Assembly: GCF_038051985.1 (NCBI RefSeq)
Contig: NZ_CP150291.1
Span: forward strand, 1,984,001-2,048,000
Direction of reading: 5' to 3'
DNA: 64,000 bases
Origin: Solibacillus sp. FSL H8-0523
GTDB lineage: Bacteria; Bacillota; Bacilli; Bacillales_A; Planococcaceae
Shown: piece after piece, positions 22,571-31,610 of the stretch
Numbering within the stretch: position 1 is the stretch's first letter
Layout: every line of letters begins with the position of its first letter
Translations under genes and position numbers: made by a program
The notes under the pieces: generated by a model
Seen by the model: the letters and a program-made list of their open reading frames with translations, nothing else
Database searches by the model: none
What the model was told of the DNA's origin: nothing

Positions 22571-24385
22571 ATGAACAAGAAATTATTTACGTTAGCATCA
22601 ACTGCAACTGTAGCAGCCGTGGCATTAGCTGGCTGTGTCGAAACAAAATCAGATGTGAAAGAAAACGATGGCAATACAAATGAAGCAACGGGTGACAAAG
22701 TAGTTATCGAGCTTTTAGGGATGGCGTCATCTGAACAAGATTTAAACATCGTACGTGACCAATTAGTGAAAAACGGCTTTGACGTAAAATTAAATATCCA
22801 ACCAGATTACGGTTCATTTAAAGCGCAGCAAGATGCAGGGAACTATGATATCGCAGCATCAAGTTGGACGACTGTAACAGGTAACCCAGATTATGCAGTG
22901 CGCGGATTATTCAAATCGGACGGTGCGTCTTCAAACGTAGCCGATGAAACAATCGACAAGCTAATCGACGAAGCAAGTACATTAGTTGGTGATGAAGCAA
23001 AAGAGAAATACAAAGAGCTTGAGCAAACGCTTGTATTCGATAATGCGTACATCGCACCACTTTACATTTCTCAAAAGTTCCAAGGGATTTATAAAAATGA
23101 AGTAAATCCAGATACAGTGCGCCTGCCAAAATCTCGTGCGCAAGCTTGGGAAGCCATTTCATTTAACGATGTGGCAAAAAATGCATCAGAAACATTAGTA
23201 TTACACCAAACAATGGGCTCGTTAACATCACTAGATCCTGTAAAAGGAAATGACGGTTCGATTAACACTTTAAACACAAATATGTACGTACGTTTAGTGA
23301 ATTTATCGGATACGGATGAAGTCGTATCAGACGGTTCATTATCATATGACCACGCGATTGCTGAAAACAATGAAGAATTCTACTTCGTGCTACGCGATGA
23401 CATTAACTTCGCAAAAGTGGAAGGCGAAAAAGCAGTAGATACAGGCGATTTAGTATCGGCTGAGGATGTTGTCTTCTCATTAAATCGTGCGAAAGATCAA
23501 AACGCTGTACCAGATCACCGTACGTATTCTTTACATGAAAACATCGAAACAGTAGAAGTTGTTTCAGATTTAACAGCTTTAGAGTCAGTGAAAACAGCAG
23601 GCGGCAAATCAATTTTAGAAGAGTTATCAGATAAAGTACCAGCAGCAATTTCTGAAGCGGTAACAGCTGAAGGCGATGTAGATAACGCGGCGGGTAAATA
23701 CCAAGTGGTGAAAATCACAACACCAAAAGCATTCCCACAAGTATTAAACTACTTAGCACACCAATCTGGCGGTATTGTGTCAGAGGCAGCGGTAACAGCA
23801 GTAAATACATTTGACGTAGCAAGCTATGATCCAAACAAGGACATCGCATATGGTGACCAAGCGGCTGTAACAGAAGGTGCGACTTACGCGAACCACCTAG
23901 CAGCATCGGGTCCCTACATTTTAGTGAAGAAAAACGATTATGAAGCAACATTCGTGAAAAACCCGGCATATCTTGCAGGCACTGAAAATGAGCCAAAAGT
24001 AAATGACATTTCAGTACGCTTCATCGCAGATAACGACAGCGCACTTTCAGCATTACGTAACGGCGAAATTCACGTACTACAATCTGTTCCTGAAACTAAA
24101 ACAGATGTTGTCGAAGGTGATGCAAACTTAGTGCTGAAAACAGCAGATAGTAACGCCGTTTCTTATTTACTATTCAATACAAAAGAGGATCGCGTGACTG
24201 CTTCAGCGGATTTACGAAAAGCGGTACTTCACTCAATTAACCAAGAAGAGTTTATCAGCTTCTACCAAGGTAAGAAAAAACCTGCAGTATCAACAGTGAC
24301 ACCTTTAATCGATACAGGCCTGAAGCTACAAGCTGATCAAGCAAAAGTAAAAGAATTTATAAACGCTTATAACGCGTCGAAATAA
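22571..24385 (+). CDS. solute-binding lipoprotein, SBP_bac_5 family, circularly permuted domain order
   Basis: A lipoprotein: signal with lipobox LAGC (Cys22). Residues about 43-197 read like the end of a normal family-5 peptide-binding protein (a QLVKNGFDVKLN strand pair, GNYDIAASSW, NPDYAVRGLF, then a ..DKLIDEAS..EKYKELEQTLV..IAPLYI tail). From about 208 the sequence reads like the usual beginning (LVLHQTMGSLTSLDPVKG, FVLRDDINF, LVSAEDVVFSLNRAKD). It ends with the usual middle (LRKAVLHSINQEEFISF, then AKVKEFINAYNASK). Total length fits a single permuted domain rather than a fusion. It should feed the adjacent extended permeases. Peptide specificity is unknown. Confidence 0.88.
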   Translation: MNKKLFTLASTATVAAVALAGCVETKSDVKENDGNTNEATGDKVVIELLGMASSEQDLNIVRDQLVKNGFDVKLNIQPDYGSFKAQQDAGNYDIAASSWTTVTGNPDYAVRGLFKSDGASSNVADETIDKLIDEASTLVGDEAKEKYKELEQTLVFDNAYIAPLYISQKFQGIYKNEVNPDTVRLPKSRAQAWEAISFNDVAKNASETLVLHQTMGSLTSLDPVKGNDGSINTLNTNMYVRLVNLSDTDEVVSDGSLSYDHAIAENNEEFYFVLRDDINFAKVEGEKAVDTGDLVSAEDVVFSLNRAKDQNAVPDHRTYSLHENIETVEVVSDLTALESVKTAGGKSILEELSDKVPAAISEAVTAEGDVDNAAGKYQVVKITTPKAFPQVLNYLAHQSGGIVSEAAVTAVNTFDVASYDPNKDIAYGDQAAVTEGATYANHLAASGPYILVKKNDYEATFVKNPAYLAGTENEPKVNDISVRFIADNDSALSALRNGEIHVLQSVPETKTDVVEGDANLVLKTADSNAVSYLLFNTKEDRVTASADLRKAVLHSINQEEFISFYQGKKKPAVSTVTPLIDTGLKLQADQAKVKEFINAYNASK

Positions 24386-24393
24386 TTAATTTA

Positions 24394-24427
24394 GCCGAAA
24401 CCACGAGCGCGTGTGTTTCGGTTTTTT
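24394..24427 (+). terminator. terminator of the peptide transporter operon
   Basis: CCGAAAC and GTTTCGG arms around CGAGCGCGTGT are followed by TTTTTT. Confidence 0.88.
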
Positions 24428-24600
24428 GCATTGTATGGGACGTGGCGGGAGCGCGTTATGGAGTTGGAAAGTGTTGAAATTTACTAATTTACATACAATT
24501 TAACTGAGTAATTATTCATAAAATAAGGAAAAATAAACAAAGCCTTCTAAATTCGTGATACACTACAACTACATAGAACATGCAGGAAAGGTTGATGAAC

Positions 24601-26442
24601 ATGAACTTAAAAAAATCAGCATTATTAGTATCATTAGCGGCGATTCCAGCCATTACCATGATCGCGGAAGATACGTCGGCAAATACATATTATCCAAACT
24701 ATTCTTATGACCAGACGCAAGTATCGAAGGTTATTCAATTAATTAATAACATAGATCCTGCGAGCTCATCGTATTCATATTATGTACAAGAAGCGTTTAC
24801 AGCGTATTACAATTTAAATGAATATGAACAACGTGGTGTAACTAATATAAATACCTTATTTTATTACTACAATTACACAACACCGAATGGTAATTATTAT
24901 TTAAATGTCGTGCAAACTTTCGTTAATAAAATGAATTCGATTTCAACAACGAAGTCGTCATTTTTACGCGATGTACAAGAGGCCAATCGTTATTATGATT
25001 CATTAACCGTATCTGAAAAGTCATCGATACCTTATTATTTAGTTACCCAATTAAGTACATACAATGACAATATTGCAAAAATGCGTGCCGTTGAAAATAG
25101 TTTTAAGATACTATCAACAGTCGATGTCAATTACACAACGAACTATTTAGCGGCGCTACGTGATTTCAACGCACTTCCATATAGCTACCGTTTACTGATT
25201 CAAACGATTGCAGACGAAAAAGCACTGCAATACAGTCAGTACCATTCGGTGGAATATAACCGTGCAACTGCACAAAAAGTCGTATCGGCCATTTCAAATT
25301 TAACATCATCTTCAAGCACGACAGCTGTTGGTGATGTGCGCACCATGTACAACAATCTAACGACGCTACAGAAAAGCTACGTAACGAATGTACGCGAATT
25401 ACTTTACATTGAGGACGTGCAAAAAAACGTTGAAAACGGTTGGAACCCATACTATTACGATGAAAAAGAAAATGAAGATGATTATGAAGTAGATTATTCA
25501 AACATTACCGTAAATCAGCGTGGTTCGACGTATTACATTAACATGCCTGTCTCGGAAATGGATAAGCATACACCAACTTTAATCAGCGTCTCAGATTCTA
25601 TTTCTCTTAAAATTCCTCGATTTGCCGTACCGGTATCCCAAAAAAATGCCGTTGTAGCTATGACAATTGAGGAGAATGATAATTACGGTCTAGCGTTTTC
25701 AGCAAGCCTATTCGATGAGGGTTTTGAATTCGCTTCTTATATTGATATAGAAGTGAAGGGTTTAAGTTCGACTGATGTCCTTATGCGTATTGGGGACCAA
25801 GGCGAATACCTTGCAGCGCCTTTTGCCCGCAAGTTAAATAAGCATGTTATTAAAACGAAAACTTCTTCGGAATATATCGTAAAAAATGAAACACCATTAT
25901 TCTATGATATTCGAGCAGATGGCCACCGTTATGAAATCTTACAATTAGCAAAACGTAAAATTGTATCTGGTGTAGAACCAAATTATTATAAGCCAAACGC
26001 CAGTGTGACAATTTCCCAATACGCGGCAATGATTAGTCGTGCGATGGATTTAACAGCAAAAAACCCATCAACCTATATGGATGTCCGAGGTAAATGGTTT
26101 GAAGATTCGATTGAAGCCCTCATTGAGGCAGATATACTCGATGAGAAAAAATCAAATTATTTCAATACAGAACAAGTCGTAACGCGTAAGCAAGCTGCAC
26201 AAATGTCCATTCGTATGCTAGAGCATGCAGGGGTAGACATTTCAGACCCAGATTATAAAGGTATTCCATTTAAAGACTTCTCAAAACTGACAGCCAGTGA
26301 ACAATACTTTGTGGCCATTGCCTATGAATATGGTATTTTTGGCGGCAAAGCAAACGGCCGCTTTGATCCAAACGCCAAACTGACGCGCTCACAAATGGCA
26401 AAAGTACTACATCGTACACTACAAGTTGCAAGAATGATGTAA
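24601..26442 (+). CDS. SLH-domain surface protein with N-terminal helical repeats
   Basis: A 613-residue exported protein. A signal peptide (LKKSALLVSLAAIPAITMIA) comes first. Residues about 30-280 form three or four helical repeats with Tyr-rich, Asn-rich spacing (QVSKVIQLINNID, VVQTFVNKMNSIST, ATAQKVVSAISNLT, each followed by a ~50-residue unit). A beta-rich middle part follows. The last ~160 residues are S-layer homology domains (KPNASVTISQYAAMISRAMD; VTRKQAAQMSIRML; FDPNAKLTRSQMAKVLHRTL), which bind secondary cell wall polymers. ATG 24601 is preferred over the upstream in-frame 24580 and 24595, for spacing to AGGAAAGG. Single-gene unit. Confidence 0.88.
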   Translation: MNLKKSALLVSLAAIPAITMIAEDTSANTYYPNYSYDQTQVSKVIQLINNIDPASSSYSYYVQEAFTAYYNLNEYEQRGVTNINTLFYYYNYTTPNGNYYLNVVQTFVNKMNSISTTKSSFLRDVQEANRYYDSLTVSEKSSIPYYLVTQLSTYNDNIAKMRAVENSFKILSTVDVNYTTNYLAALRDFNALPYSYRLLIQTIADEKALQYSQYHSVEYNRATAQKVVSAISNLTSSSSTTAVGDVRTMYNNLTTLQKSYVTNVRELLYIEDVQKNVENGWNPYYYDEKENEDDYEVDYSNITVNQRGSTYYINMPVSEMDKHTPTLISVSDSISLKIPRFAVPVSQKNAVVAMTIEENDNYGLAFSASLFDEGFEFASYIDIEVKGLSSTDVLMRIGDQGEYLAAPFARKLNKHVIKTKTSSEYIVKNETPLFYDIRADGHRYEILQLAKRKIVSGVEPNYYKPNASVTISQYAAMISRAMDLTAKNPSTYMDVRGKWFEDSIEALIEADILDEKKSNYFNTEQVVTRKQAAQMSIRMLEHAGVDISDPDYKGIPFKDFSKLTASEQYFVAIAYEYGIFGGKANGRFDPNAKLTRSQMAKVLHRTLQVARMM

Positions 26443-26446
26443 ACAA

Positions 26447-26504
26447 AAAGAAAACAGACCTTAGTTTCACAATTATTTGTGAGAAAGGTACTGTTTTCTT
26501 TTTT
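26447..26504 (+). terminator. hairpin terminator
   Basis: AAGAAAACAG with CTGTTTTCTT closes an inner TTTCACAA/TTGTGAGAA pair, followed by TTTTT. It ends the SLH protein gene. Confidence 0.88.
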
Positions 26505-26533
26505 AGTATTGCCAAACTGCGAACTGCAAAGTA

Positions 26534-26576
26534 AAAATGTTTAGGCGCGGTGAAAACCAAGCCTAAACATTTTTTC
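26534..26576. terminator. bidirectional terminator
   Basis: AATGTTTAGGC and GCCTAAACATT form an 11-bp stem, with TTTTT on the plus side and AAAA on the other. It probably serves the minus-strand lipoprotein at 26611. Confidence 0.85.
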
Positions 26577-26610
26577 TCGTTCTTTAAACCTATACAAACG
26601 GATCTACTAA

Positions 26611-27078
26611 TTATTGTGTACGTCGATATTCCTTTTTCGTGCCATCCGCAAATTGAATGTCAATTTCAACCGATATAAAATTATTCGGCTGACCGAACTT
26701 TTGCAGGACTTCATCAATGACCGTATCCGGATCAGTGTTGGCATCGAATGTGAAGCTTTCAAAAATCGGAATTAATGTGTTGGTTGCTTCGTTGCCTTGT
26801 ACGACGCTATTGTTCACTTCATCCTCAATTTTTACCTCGGCTCCATTTGCTTCGTTTTCATAGCTTACTTCGTAGCTTTTATTGTCTACATATTCAATAT
26901 CTAAATCAAAATGGGTAAAGTTAAATGCGGCATCTACTGTCGTTGTCGTTGTATTGGATGTACTTTGCTTTTGATTTTGCTCGACAGGTGCGTTGTCGGG
27001 GACATTGTTTGCTTCGTCCTTATCTCCACAAGCGACAAGTAGTGCACTTGAGGCTACTAAAAATGCTAGTTTTTTCAT
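26611..27078 (-). CDS. YusW-like lipoprotein
   Basis: A 155-residue predicted lipoprotein: MKKLAFLVASSALLVACG, with lipobox LVAC. A low-complexity Asn/Gln/Thr linker follows, then a domain of the YusW-like type (FTHFDLDIEYVDNKSYEVSYENE, quoted only in part as FTHFDLDIEYVDNKSYEVSY; QFADGTKKEYRR at the end). Function of this family is unknown. ATG 27078 is preferred to an upstream GTG because GAAAGGTGG precedes it. It is transcribed on its own. Confidence 0.75.
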   Translation of the reverse strand: MKKLAFLVASSALLVACGDKDEANNVPDNAPVEQNQKQSTSNTTTTTVDAAFNFTHFDLDIEYVDNKSYEVSYENEANGAEVKIEDEVNNSVVQGNEATNTLIPIFESFTFDANTDPDTVIDEVLQKFGQPNNFISVEIDIQFADGTKKEYRRTQ

Positions 27079-27255
27079 TTGAATTCCACCTTTCGTTTTT
27101 AAGGTACCCATACGACAATCATTTTAATCGTCTGATAATTATTAGAAAAAACAATCAATTTACTGTTACACTCACAAGAAATCGACCAAACGTCCGATAG
27201 AAACACGTACAAATGTTTGGTAAACTGGTAAGAGTTAAATTAGGGGGCACAATGA

Positions 27256-27708
27256 ATGAATTTATTTATGAAAAGAGCAATTGAATTAGCATTAGCCAAT
27301 TTAGAAGAAGGCGGTCAACCGTTTGGCGCGGTTCTAGTAAAGGACGATGAAATTATTGCAGAAGGTGTAAACGAACTGCATGTCGTACATGACATTAGTG
27401 GCCATGCGGAGCTATTAGCCATTCGTCGCGCACAGCAGCAATTACATACAAACGACTTATCAGGCTATACAATGTACGCAAGTGGAGAGCCATGCGCTAT
27501 GTGTTTATCAGCGATGTATTTCGCCAATATTAAAGACATTTTCTACGGTGAATCTGTAGAACAAGCAGCAAACTTAGGTCTTGGCACGTCAAAGTTTATT
27601 TACAATGAACTAAAATTAGACAAACAAGATCGTACGGTAACGATGCAGCAGTTGCCGATTGATGATAAAGCATTTAGCCCAATGCACAATTGGAAAGATA
27701 ACCAATAA
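27256..27708 (+). CDS. nucleoside/guanine deaminase-like cytidine deaminase fold enzyme
   Basis: 150 residues with the zinc-binding signature of the cytidine/deoxycytidylate deaminase superfamily: HAE (GHAELLAIRRA) and PCAMC. The arrangement FGAVLVKDDEIIAEGVNE and the C-terminal PMHNWKDNQ place it with guanine-deaminase-like or tRNA-adenosine-deaminase-like relatives; B. subtilis GuaD is similar in length (156). A tRNA TadA is less likely. Ribosome site TAGGGGG before ATG 27256. Single gene, closed by a terminator. Confidence 0.82.
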   Translation: MNLFMKRAIELALANLEEGGQPFGAVLVKDDEIIAEGVNELHVVHDISGHAELLAIRRAQQQLHTNDLSGYTMYASGEPCAMCLSAMYFANIKDIFYGESVEQAANLGLGTSKFIYNELKLDKQDRTVTMQQLPIDDKAFSPMHNWKDNQ

Positions 27709-27712
27709 TCAG

Positions 27713-27752
27713 TAAACTACTATGCAGATCCGATGCGTAGTAGTTTTTTTGT
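27713..27752 (+). terminator. hairpin terminator
   Basis: AACTACTATGC and GCGTAGTAGTT arms, then TTTTTTT, directly after the deaminase gene. Confidence 0.9.
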
Positions 27753-27872
27753 AAACAAAAAATTGTATAATTAACCCAAATATTTAACTAAATATACAAA
27801 ATATTCAATGTTATTTGTGCTATAATTTATTATGAAAGTTGTATTTTTATAAATTAATAAGGGGATGGGACA

Positions 27873-29225
27873 ATGAGTAAATTCACAAAAACAGCCTTTG
27901 CCACGACACTTGGTGCGTCGCTTATGCTAACTTCAATCGTACCTGCTGTAAAAGCAGAGCAAGCGGGGCCAGATGTAAGTAACTGGGCAATTGAAACGTT
28001 AAATGAAGGTGAAAAATTTGGGATCTTCCCGCTTGAATGGTACTATGAAGATTTCCAAACAGCAATTTCACAAGAACGTTTAAATAGTTTAATTGAGTTA
28101 ACAGAGAAAAAAATTGCTTCACTGGAATTAACGAAAAATACTGCATTCACACCAGCAGTCGTAAAAGGGGATAACACGCGCGGGGACGTCATTAACCGCT
28201 TATACAATATCGTGGCGCAATATGAAGTCGGTGCAGGTACGGATGCTGTCAAATACCTTCAGGAGCGCACTGTATTACGTGGCTCTGAAAAAGGATTAAT
28301 GCTAGAAGAGGCTGCCACAACACAGCACGCGGTTATTTTTGCGATTCGTTTAATTCAGGATACATATGAGCAAGCGAATGCTGGTTCAAAAGGTGTTGCC
28401 TGGGTTGTAGCGGATGAGGATACAACGATTTACTTGCTTGGCTCGATTCATTTAGGTGTGCCTGATCTATATCCAATGCACAAAAAGCTAACGAATGCCT
28501 TTAACGATTCACAGGGCTTATTTGTTGAAGCCAACATTATAGATCCAAATGGTATGGAATACTATATGGAAAAAGCGATTTACGAGGAAGGCAAAACGAT
28601 TAAAGAGGATATTAGTGAAGAAACGTTCACAAAGCTTGAGAAAGTAGCGGACAAATTAGGGATGCCAATGGAAGAGGTTGTCACAATGAAGCCATGGCTA
28701 CTTGCTAATAATTTCTCGTTGTCAGCGATGGAGGGTGCATTTGGTTTAACAATCGAGGAAATGTCGATGCACGGGGTAGATATGCAGTTTTTACTTGGCG
28801 CTTATTTACAACAAAAACCAATCTATGAGTTAGAGGGTATAAATGCACAGGTTGATATGTTTGAAGGCATTTCCAAAGAAGCACAGGAAGAATCGCTTGC
28901 AGCTGTGCTTGATAGCATTTTAGAGCCAGCTGTACAAACAGAAGAAGACATCGCATTACTTTCTGATTGGTTCATGAACTGGAAGATTGGCGATGTGGAG
29001 AACTTTGCGAAAAGCTTAGAGGAAATGGAAGGCGAAGACACGGAATATAGCAATATGCTATTTGGTCAGCGCGACGAGGATATGGCAAAATCAATTATCG
29101 AGGTACTGGAAACAGAGCCAGGTAAATTCTTCGTTGTTGTTGGCGCCGGCCATTTCTTAGTGGATAAAAACATTCGCTACCACCTAGAGCAAAGCGGTTA
29201 TAAAGTAACGCCATTTTTTGAATAA
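27873..29225 (+). CDS. exported TraB/GumN-domain protein
   Basis: 450 residues. A signal peptide (about 1-28, ending VKAEQA) is followed by an N-terminal region of ~140 residues with no recognised domain. From about 170 to the end is a TraB/GumN domain: YLLGSIHLGVPDLYPM and FVEANI at its start, and FFVVVGAGHFLVDKNIRYHL at its end, with the conserved histidine and glutamate typical of this putative metal-binding fold (related to the Tiki protease group). Many bacterial members lack assigned roles. AAGGGGATGG precedes ATG 27873; a TATAAT is seen just upstream. Terminator after it. Confidence 0.82.
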   Translation: MSKFTKTAFATTLGASLMLTSIVPAVKAEQAGPDVSNWAIETLNEGEKFGIFPLEWYYEDFQTAISQERLNSLIELTEKKIASLELTKNTAFTPAVVKGDNTRGDVINRLYNIVAQYEVGAGTDAVKYLQERTVLRGSEKGLMLEEAATTQHAVIFAIRLIQDTYEQANAGSKGVAWVVADEDTTIYLLGSIHLGVPDLYPMHKKLTNAFNDSQGLFVEANIIDPNGMEYYMEKAIYEEGKTIKEDISEETFTKLEKVADKLGMPMEEVVTMKPWLLANNFSLSAMEGAFGLTIEEMSMHGVDMQFLLGAYLQQKPIYELEGINAQVDMFEGISKEAQEESLAAVLDSILEPAVQTEEDIALLSDWFMNWKIGDVENFAKSLEEMEGEDTEYSNMLFGQRDEDMAKSIIEVLETEPGKFFVVVGAGHFLVDKNIRYHLEQSGYKVTPFFE

Positions 29226-29232
29226 TTAATCT

Positions 29233-29275
29233 TAATTCAGCACTTTTCCTTTTTAGGAAAGGTGCTGAATTTTTT
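29233..29275 (+). terminator. hairpin terminator
   Basis: AATTCAGCAC and GTGCTGAATT arms with CCTTTTTAGG in the loop region, followed by TTTT. Confidence 0.88.
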
Positions 29276-29429
29276 CGCTATTTTTAATAAAAGACGTTAA
29301 TTAAAACATATGTTGAGATGTAGATTATTTTACCGCAGTAAGGATACTTCTATAATTTTGTCGTCCAAAGGAAAATAGTATGAATTTATCGAACATAATA
29401 GTGAAGACAATTATGAATGGAGGTTTTTC

Positions 29430-29915
29430 ATGTTAAATAAGGCTAAATATAGTCTATTCACTTTATTAATGATTATGGTTTTGTCAGCCTGCACATCAAA
29501 TGAAAGCATGGAAGATAATTTGGTGAGTCCTACTTTTGCAATTCCGGTGATGTTTGATGGTGAAGAAGGCCAAAATATTTTACGCGGAGAACAAGGGAAA
29601 TTAGGTTTTCTAATAGGATCTGGTTTAGAAAAAGAGGAAGTCGAATTATTACCGCTCGTAGCAAACGAACCAAATAAATACATGTGGCACTTTTGGGGGC
29701 AAGATTTAAATGGGAAATCATTAAAAGTGATTGGCACTAATATAGAGACAAACGAAGAAGCAGTTATTATTGATAATTATAATATAGCGGGAGCGTTAAA
29801 TGGGGCAGATGCACATGTACCAAGTTCGATGGTTTTTCCTAATTCCGGAATATGGGAGTTAGATGTTTATGTTGAGAAAGAGCTGTTTGGAAATGTTGTT
29901 GTGGAGGTTCAATAG
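29430..29915 (+). CDS. small lipoprotein, DUF4871-like
   Basis: A 161-residue lipoprotein: signal MLNKAKYSLFTLLMIMVLSA with the lipobox LSAC. The mature part is a probable beta-sandwich; HVPSSMVFPNSGIWELDVYV and ELFGNVVVEV at the C-terminal end resemble the DUF4871 family of Bacillus (recalled, not searched). Role unknown. Ribosome site GGAGG before ATG 29430. It stands alone. Confidence 0.7.
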   Translation: MLNKAKYSLFTLLMIMVLSACTSNESMEDNLVSPTFAIPVMFDGEEGQNILRGEQGKLGFLIGSGLEKEEVELLPLVANEPNKYMWHFWGQDLNGKSLKVIGTNIETNEEAVIIDNYNIAGALNGADAHVPSSMVFPNSGIWELDVYVEKELFGNVVVEVQ

Positions 29916-30022
29916 CGGTTAAATTGGGGTCGCGAATAGTGCCCTTTGGTATGCGTTCAACCAGCGTTGGTATTAAACTTAGTTTTCAGCCGTAAAGCTG
30001 ATTTAGCATGTTGATAGACATT

Positions 30023-30066
30023 AAAAGCCGCAAAACATTGTAAAAACAGTGTTTTGCGGCTTTTTC
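30023..30066. terminator. bidirectional terminator
   Basis: AAAAGCCGCAAAACA and TGTTTTGCGGCTTTT form a 15-bp stem between convergent genes. Confidence 0.9.
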
Positions 30067-30071
30067 AAGTA

Positions 30072-31439
30072 CTATATTAATTTATTCGGATTTAGTATAT
30101 TATTCGGGTCTAACGCGAGCTTAATCGCTTTCATCACTGCTAGTGCGTTACCATGTTCCTGCTGCTGATATTCCATTTTACCAACACCAACGCCATGCTC
30201 ACCTGTACACGTACCACCAACTGCTAGAGCAAATTCAACGATTTTTTTATTGTAAGCTTTCGCACGTGCCATTTCCTCCGCGTCTTGTAAATCAAACATT
30301 AAAATCGCATGGAAATTTCCATCACCAACATGACCGGTAATCCCACCAATTAAGTTCATCGCCTCTAGCTCTTTACGGGCAAATTCAATTGCATTTGCGA
30401 GTTCATTGATCGGCACGCAAACGTCAGTAGACATTAGCTTTTTACCTGGATTTGCATGAATAAAAGCATAGGCTAAATTATGGCGTGCATTCCACAATTG
30501 GTTGCGTGCCGCTGTATCTTTTTCAAATTGAATTTGGTCACAGCCAAAGTCTTGTAAAATTTCCGTCGCAAAATCTATGTCTTGCTGTAGACCCGCTTCA
30601 TTGCCGTGGAACTCTAAAAAGAGTGTAGGCTGTTCGGGATATTCGGTATCACTGTAATGATTGACCGCACGAATGGAGGCAGGGTCGACAAATTCCACAC
30701 GGCCAATAGGAATGCCGGCTTGTTTAATGGCCGTTACTGCTTGCACCGCAACGTCTGTGGAAGCAAATACGGCGCGTCCTGCCACTTCATGTTCGGGAAT
30801 CCCGTACACACGTAGCGTCAATTCCGTAATACAACCTAATATTCCTTCAGAGCCAACGAACAGTCCATTTAAGTGTAAGCCAGATGAAGACTTCGCCGCT
30901 GAATTGCCTGTATGAATTACTTCACCATTTGCCAGCACAACCTCTAAATCACGCACTTGATCGCGCATAACACCGTAACGAACAGCTGTTGTACCACTTG
31001 CATTCGTCGCAGCCATCCCGCCAAGCGTGGCATCTGCACCAGGATCGACCGAGAAAAATAATCCATGCTTTTTCAGCGCTTGATTGAGCTGCATACGCGT
31101 CACACCGGGTTGTACTTTTACAAGTAAATTTTCCGGCTCAATCGCTAAAATGGCATTCATTTCATTAAAATCAATCGAAATGCCCCCATCATAAGGAATA
31201 ATATGGCCTTCAAGACTAGAGCCACGACCAAAAGGAATAACAGGCACTTTATATGTATCGGCCAACTTTAAAATTTCACTCACTTCGGTTGTCGTACGAG
31301 GGAAAACAACTAAATCAGGTAGCGCCGGTTCATGATAAGATTCGTCCTGTCCGTGCTGGGTACGGATAATGTCATTGTCTGAAACTTGCTCAGCTGCTAA
31401 AAATGTAAGGAGCTGTTGTTTAATTTGTGAATAAGGCAT
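30072..31439 (-). CDS. FAD-binding oxidase, glycolate oxidase GlcD / D-lactate dehydrogenase type
   Basis: 455 residues. The FAD-binding_4 domain comes first (VIPFGRGSSLEGH, VQPGVTRMQLNQAL, FVGSEGILGCIT), then the FAD-linked oxidase C-terminal domain with its GITGHVGDGNFH metal-binding motif and CTGEHGVGVGK. These are the hallmarks of GlcD/D-lactate dehydrogenase (cytochrome) enzymes that oxidise 2-hydroxyacids. Substrate cannot be fixed without its partner subunits, which are absent here. It is transcribed divergently from metNIQ. Confidence 0.88.
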   Translation of the reverse strand: MPYSQIKQQLLTFLAAEQVSDNDIIRTQHGQDESYHEPALPDLVVFPRTTTEVSEILKLADTYKVPVIPFGRGSSLEGHIIPYDGGISIDFNEMNAILAIEPENLLVKVQPGVTRMQLNQALKKHGLFFSVDPGADATLGGMAATNASGTTAVRYGVMRDQVRDLEVVLANGEVIHTGNSAAKSSSGLHLNGLFVGSEGILGCITELTLRVYGIPEHEVAGRAVFASTDVAVQAVTAIKQAGIPIGRVEFVDPASIRAVNHYSDTEYPEQPTLFLEFHGNEAGLQQDIDFATEILQDFGCDQIQFEKDTAARNQLWNARHNLAYAFIHANPGKKLMSTDVCVPINELANAIEFARKELEAMNLIGGITGHVGDGNFHAILMFDLQDAEEMARAKAYNKKIVEFALAVGGTCTGEHGVGVGKMEYQQQEHGNALAVMKAIKLALDPNNILNPNKLI

Positions 31440-31529
31440 ATGAAAATCTCCATTCTGTATTAATGTACGTCAAGAATAGCGAAATTCCCTTGAATTGTAA
31501 ACAAAATTCTGAATCTTATTACTAGTGTG

Positions 31530-31592
31530 TTGACTTTTAGTTCAGGAAAAACTACTATTAATTAATTCGTTGAATAAATCTCATTATTCAAC
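31530..31592 (+). promoter_or_regulatory. metNIQ promoter and adjacent inverted repeat
   Basis: A near-ideal SigA promoter: TTGACT at 31530-31535 and TACTAT at 31553-31558, spaced 17. A perfect 9-bp inverted repeat, GTTGAATAA (31569-31577) and TTATTCAAC (31584-31592), lies between it and the GGAGG at 31601. It lacks a T-run, so it is more like an operator or a leader hairpin than a terminator. No S-box, the usual methionine riboswitch, was seen. Confidence 0.75.
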
Positions 31593-31610
31593 TAGGTTTT
31601 GGAGGTTTAT

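Noticed and set aside
31440-31610. S-box (SAM) riboswitch before metNIQ
   Set aside because: The gap is too short and none of the S-box motifs are present.
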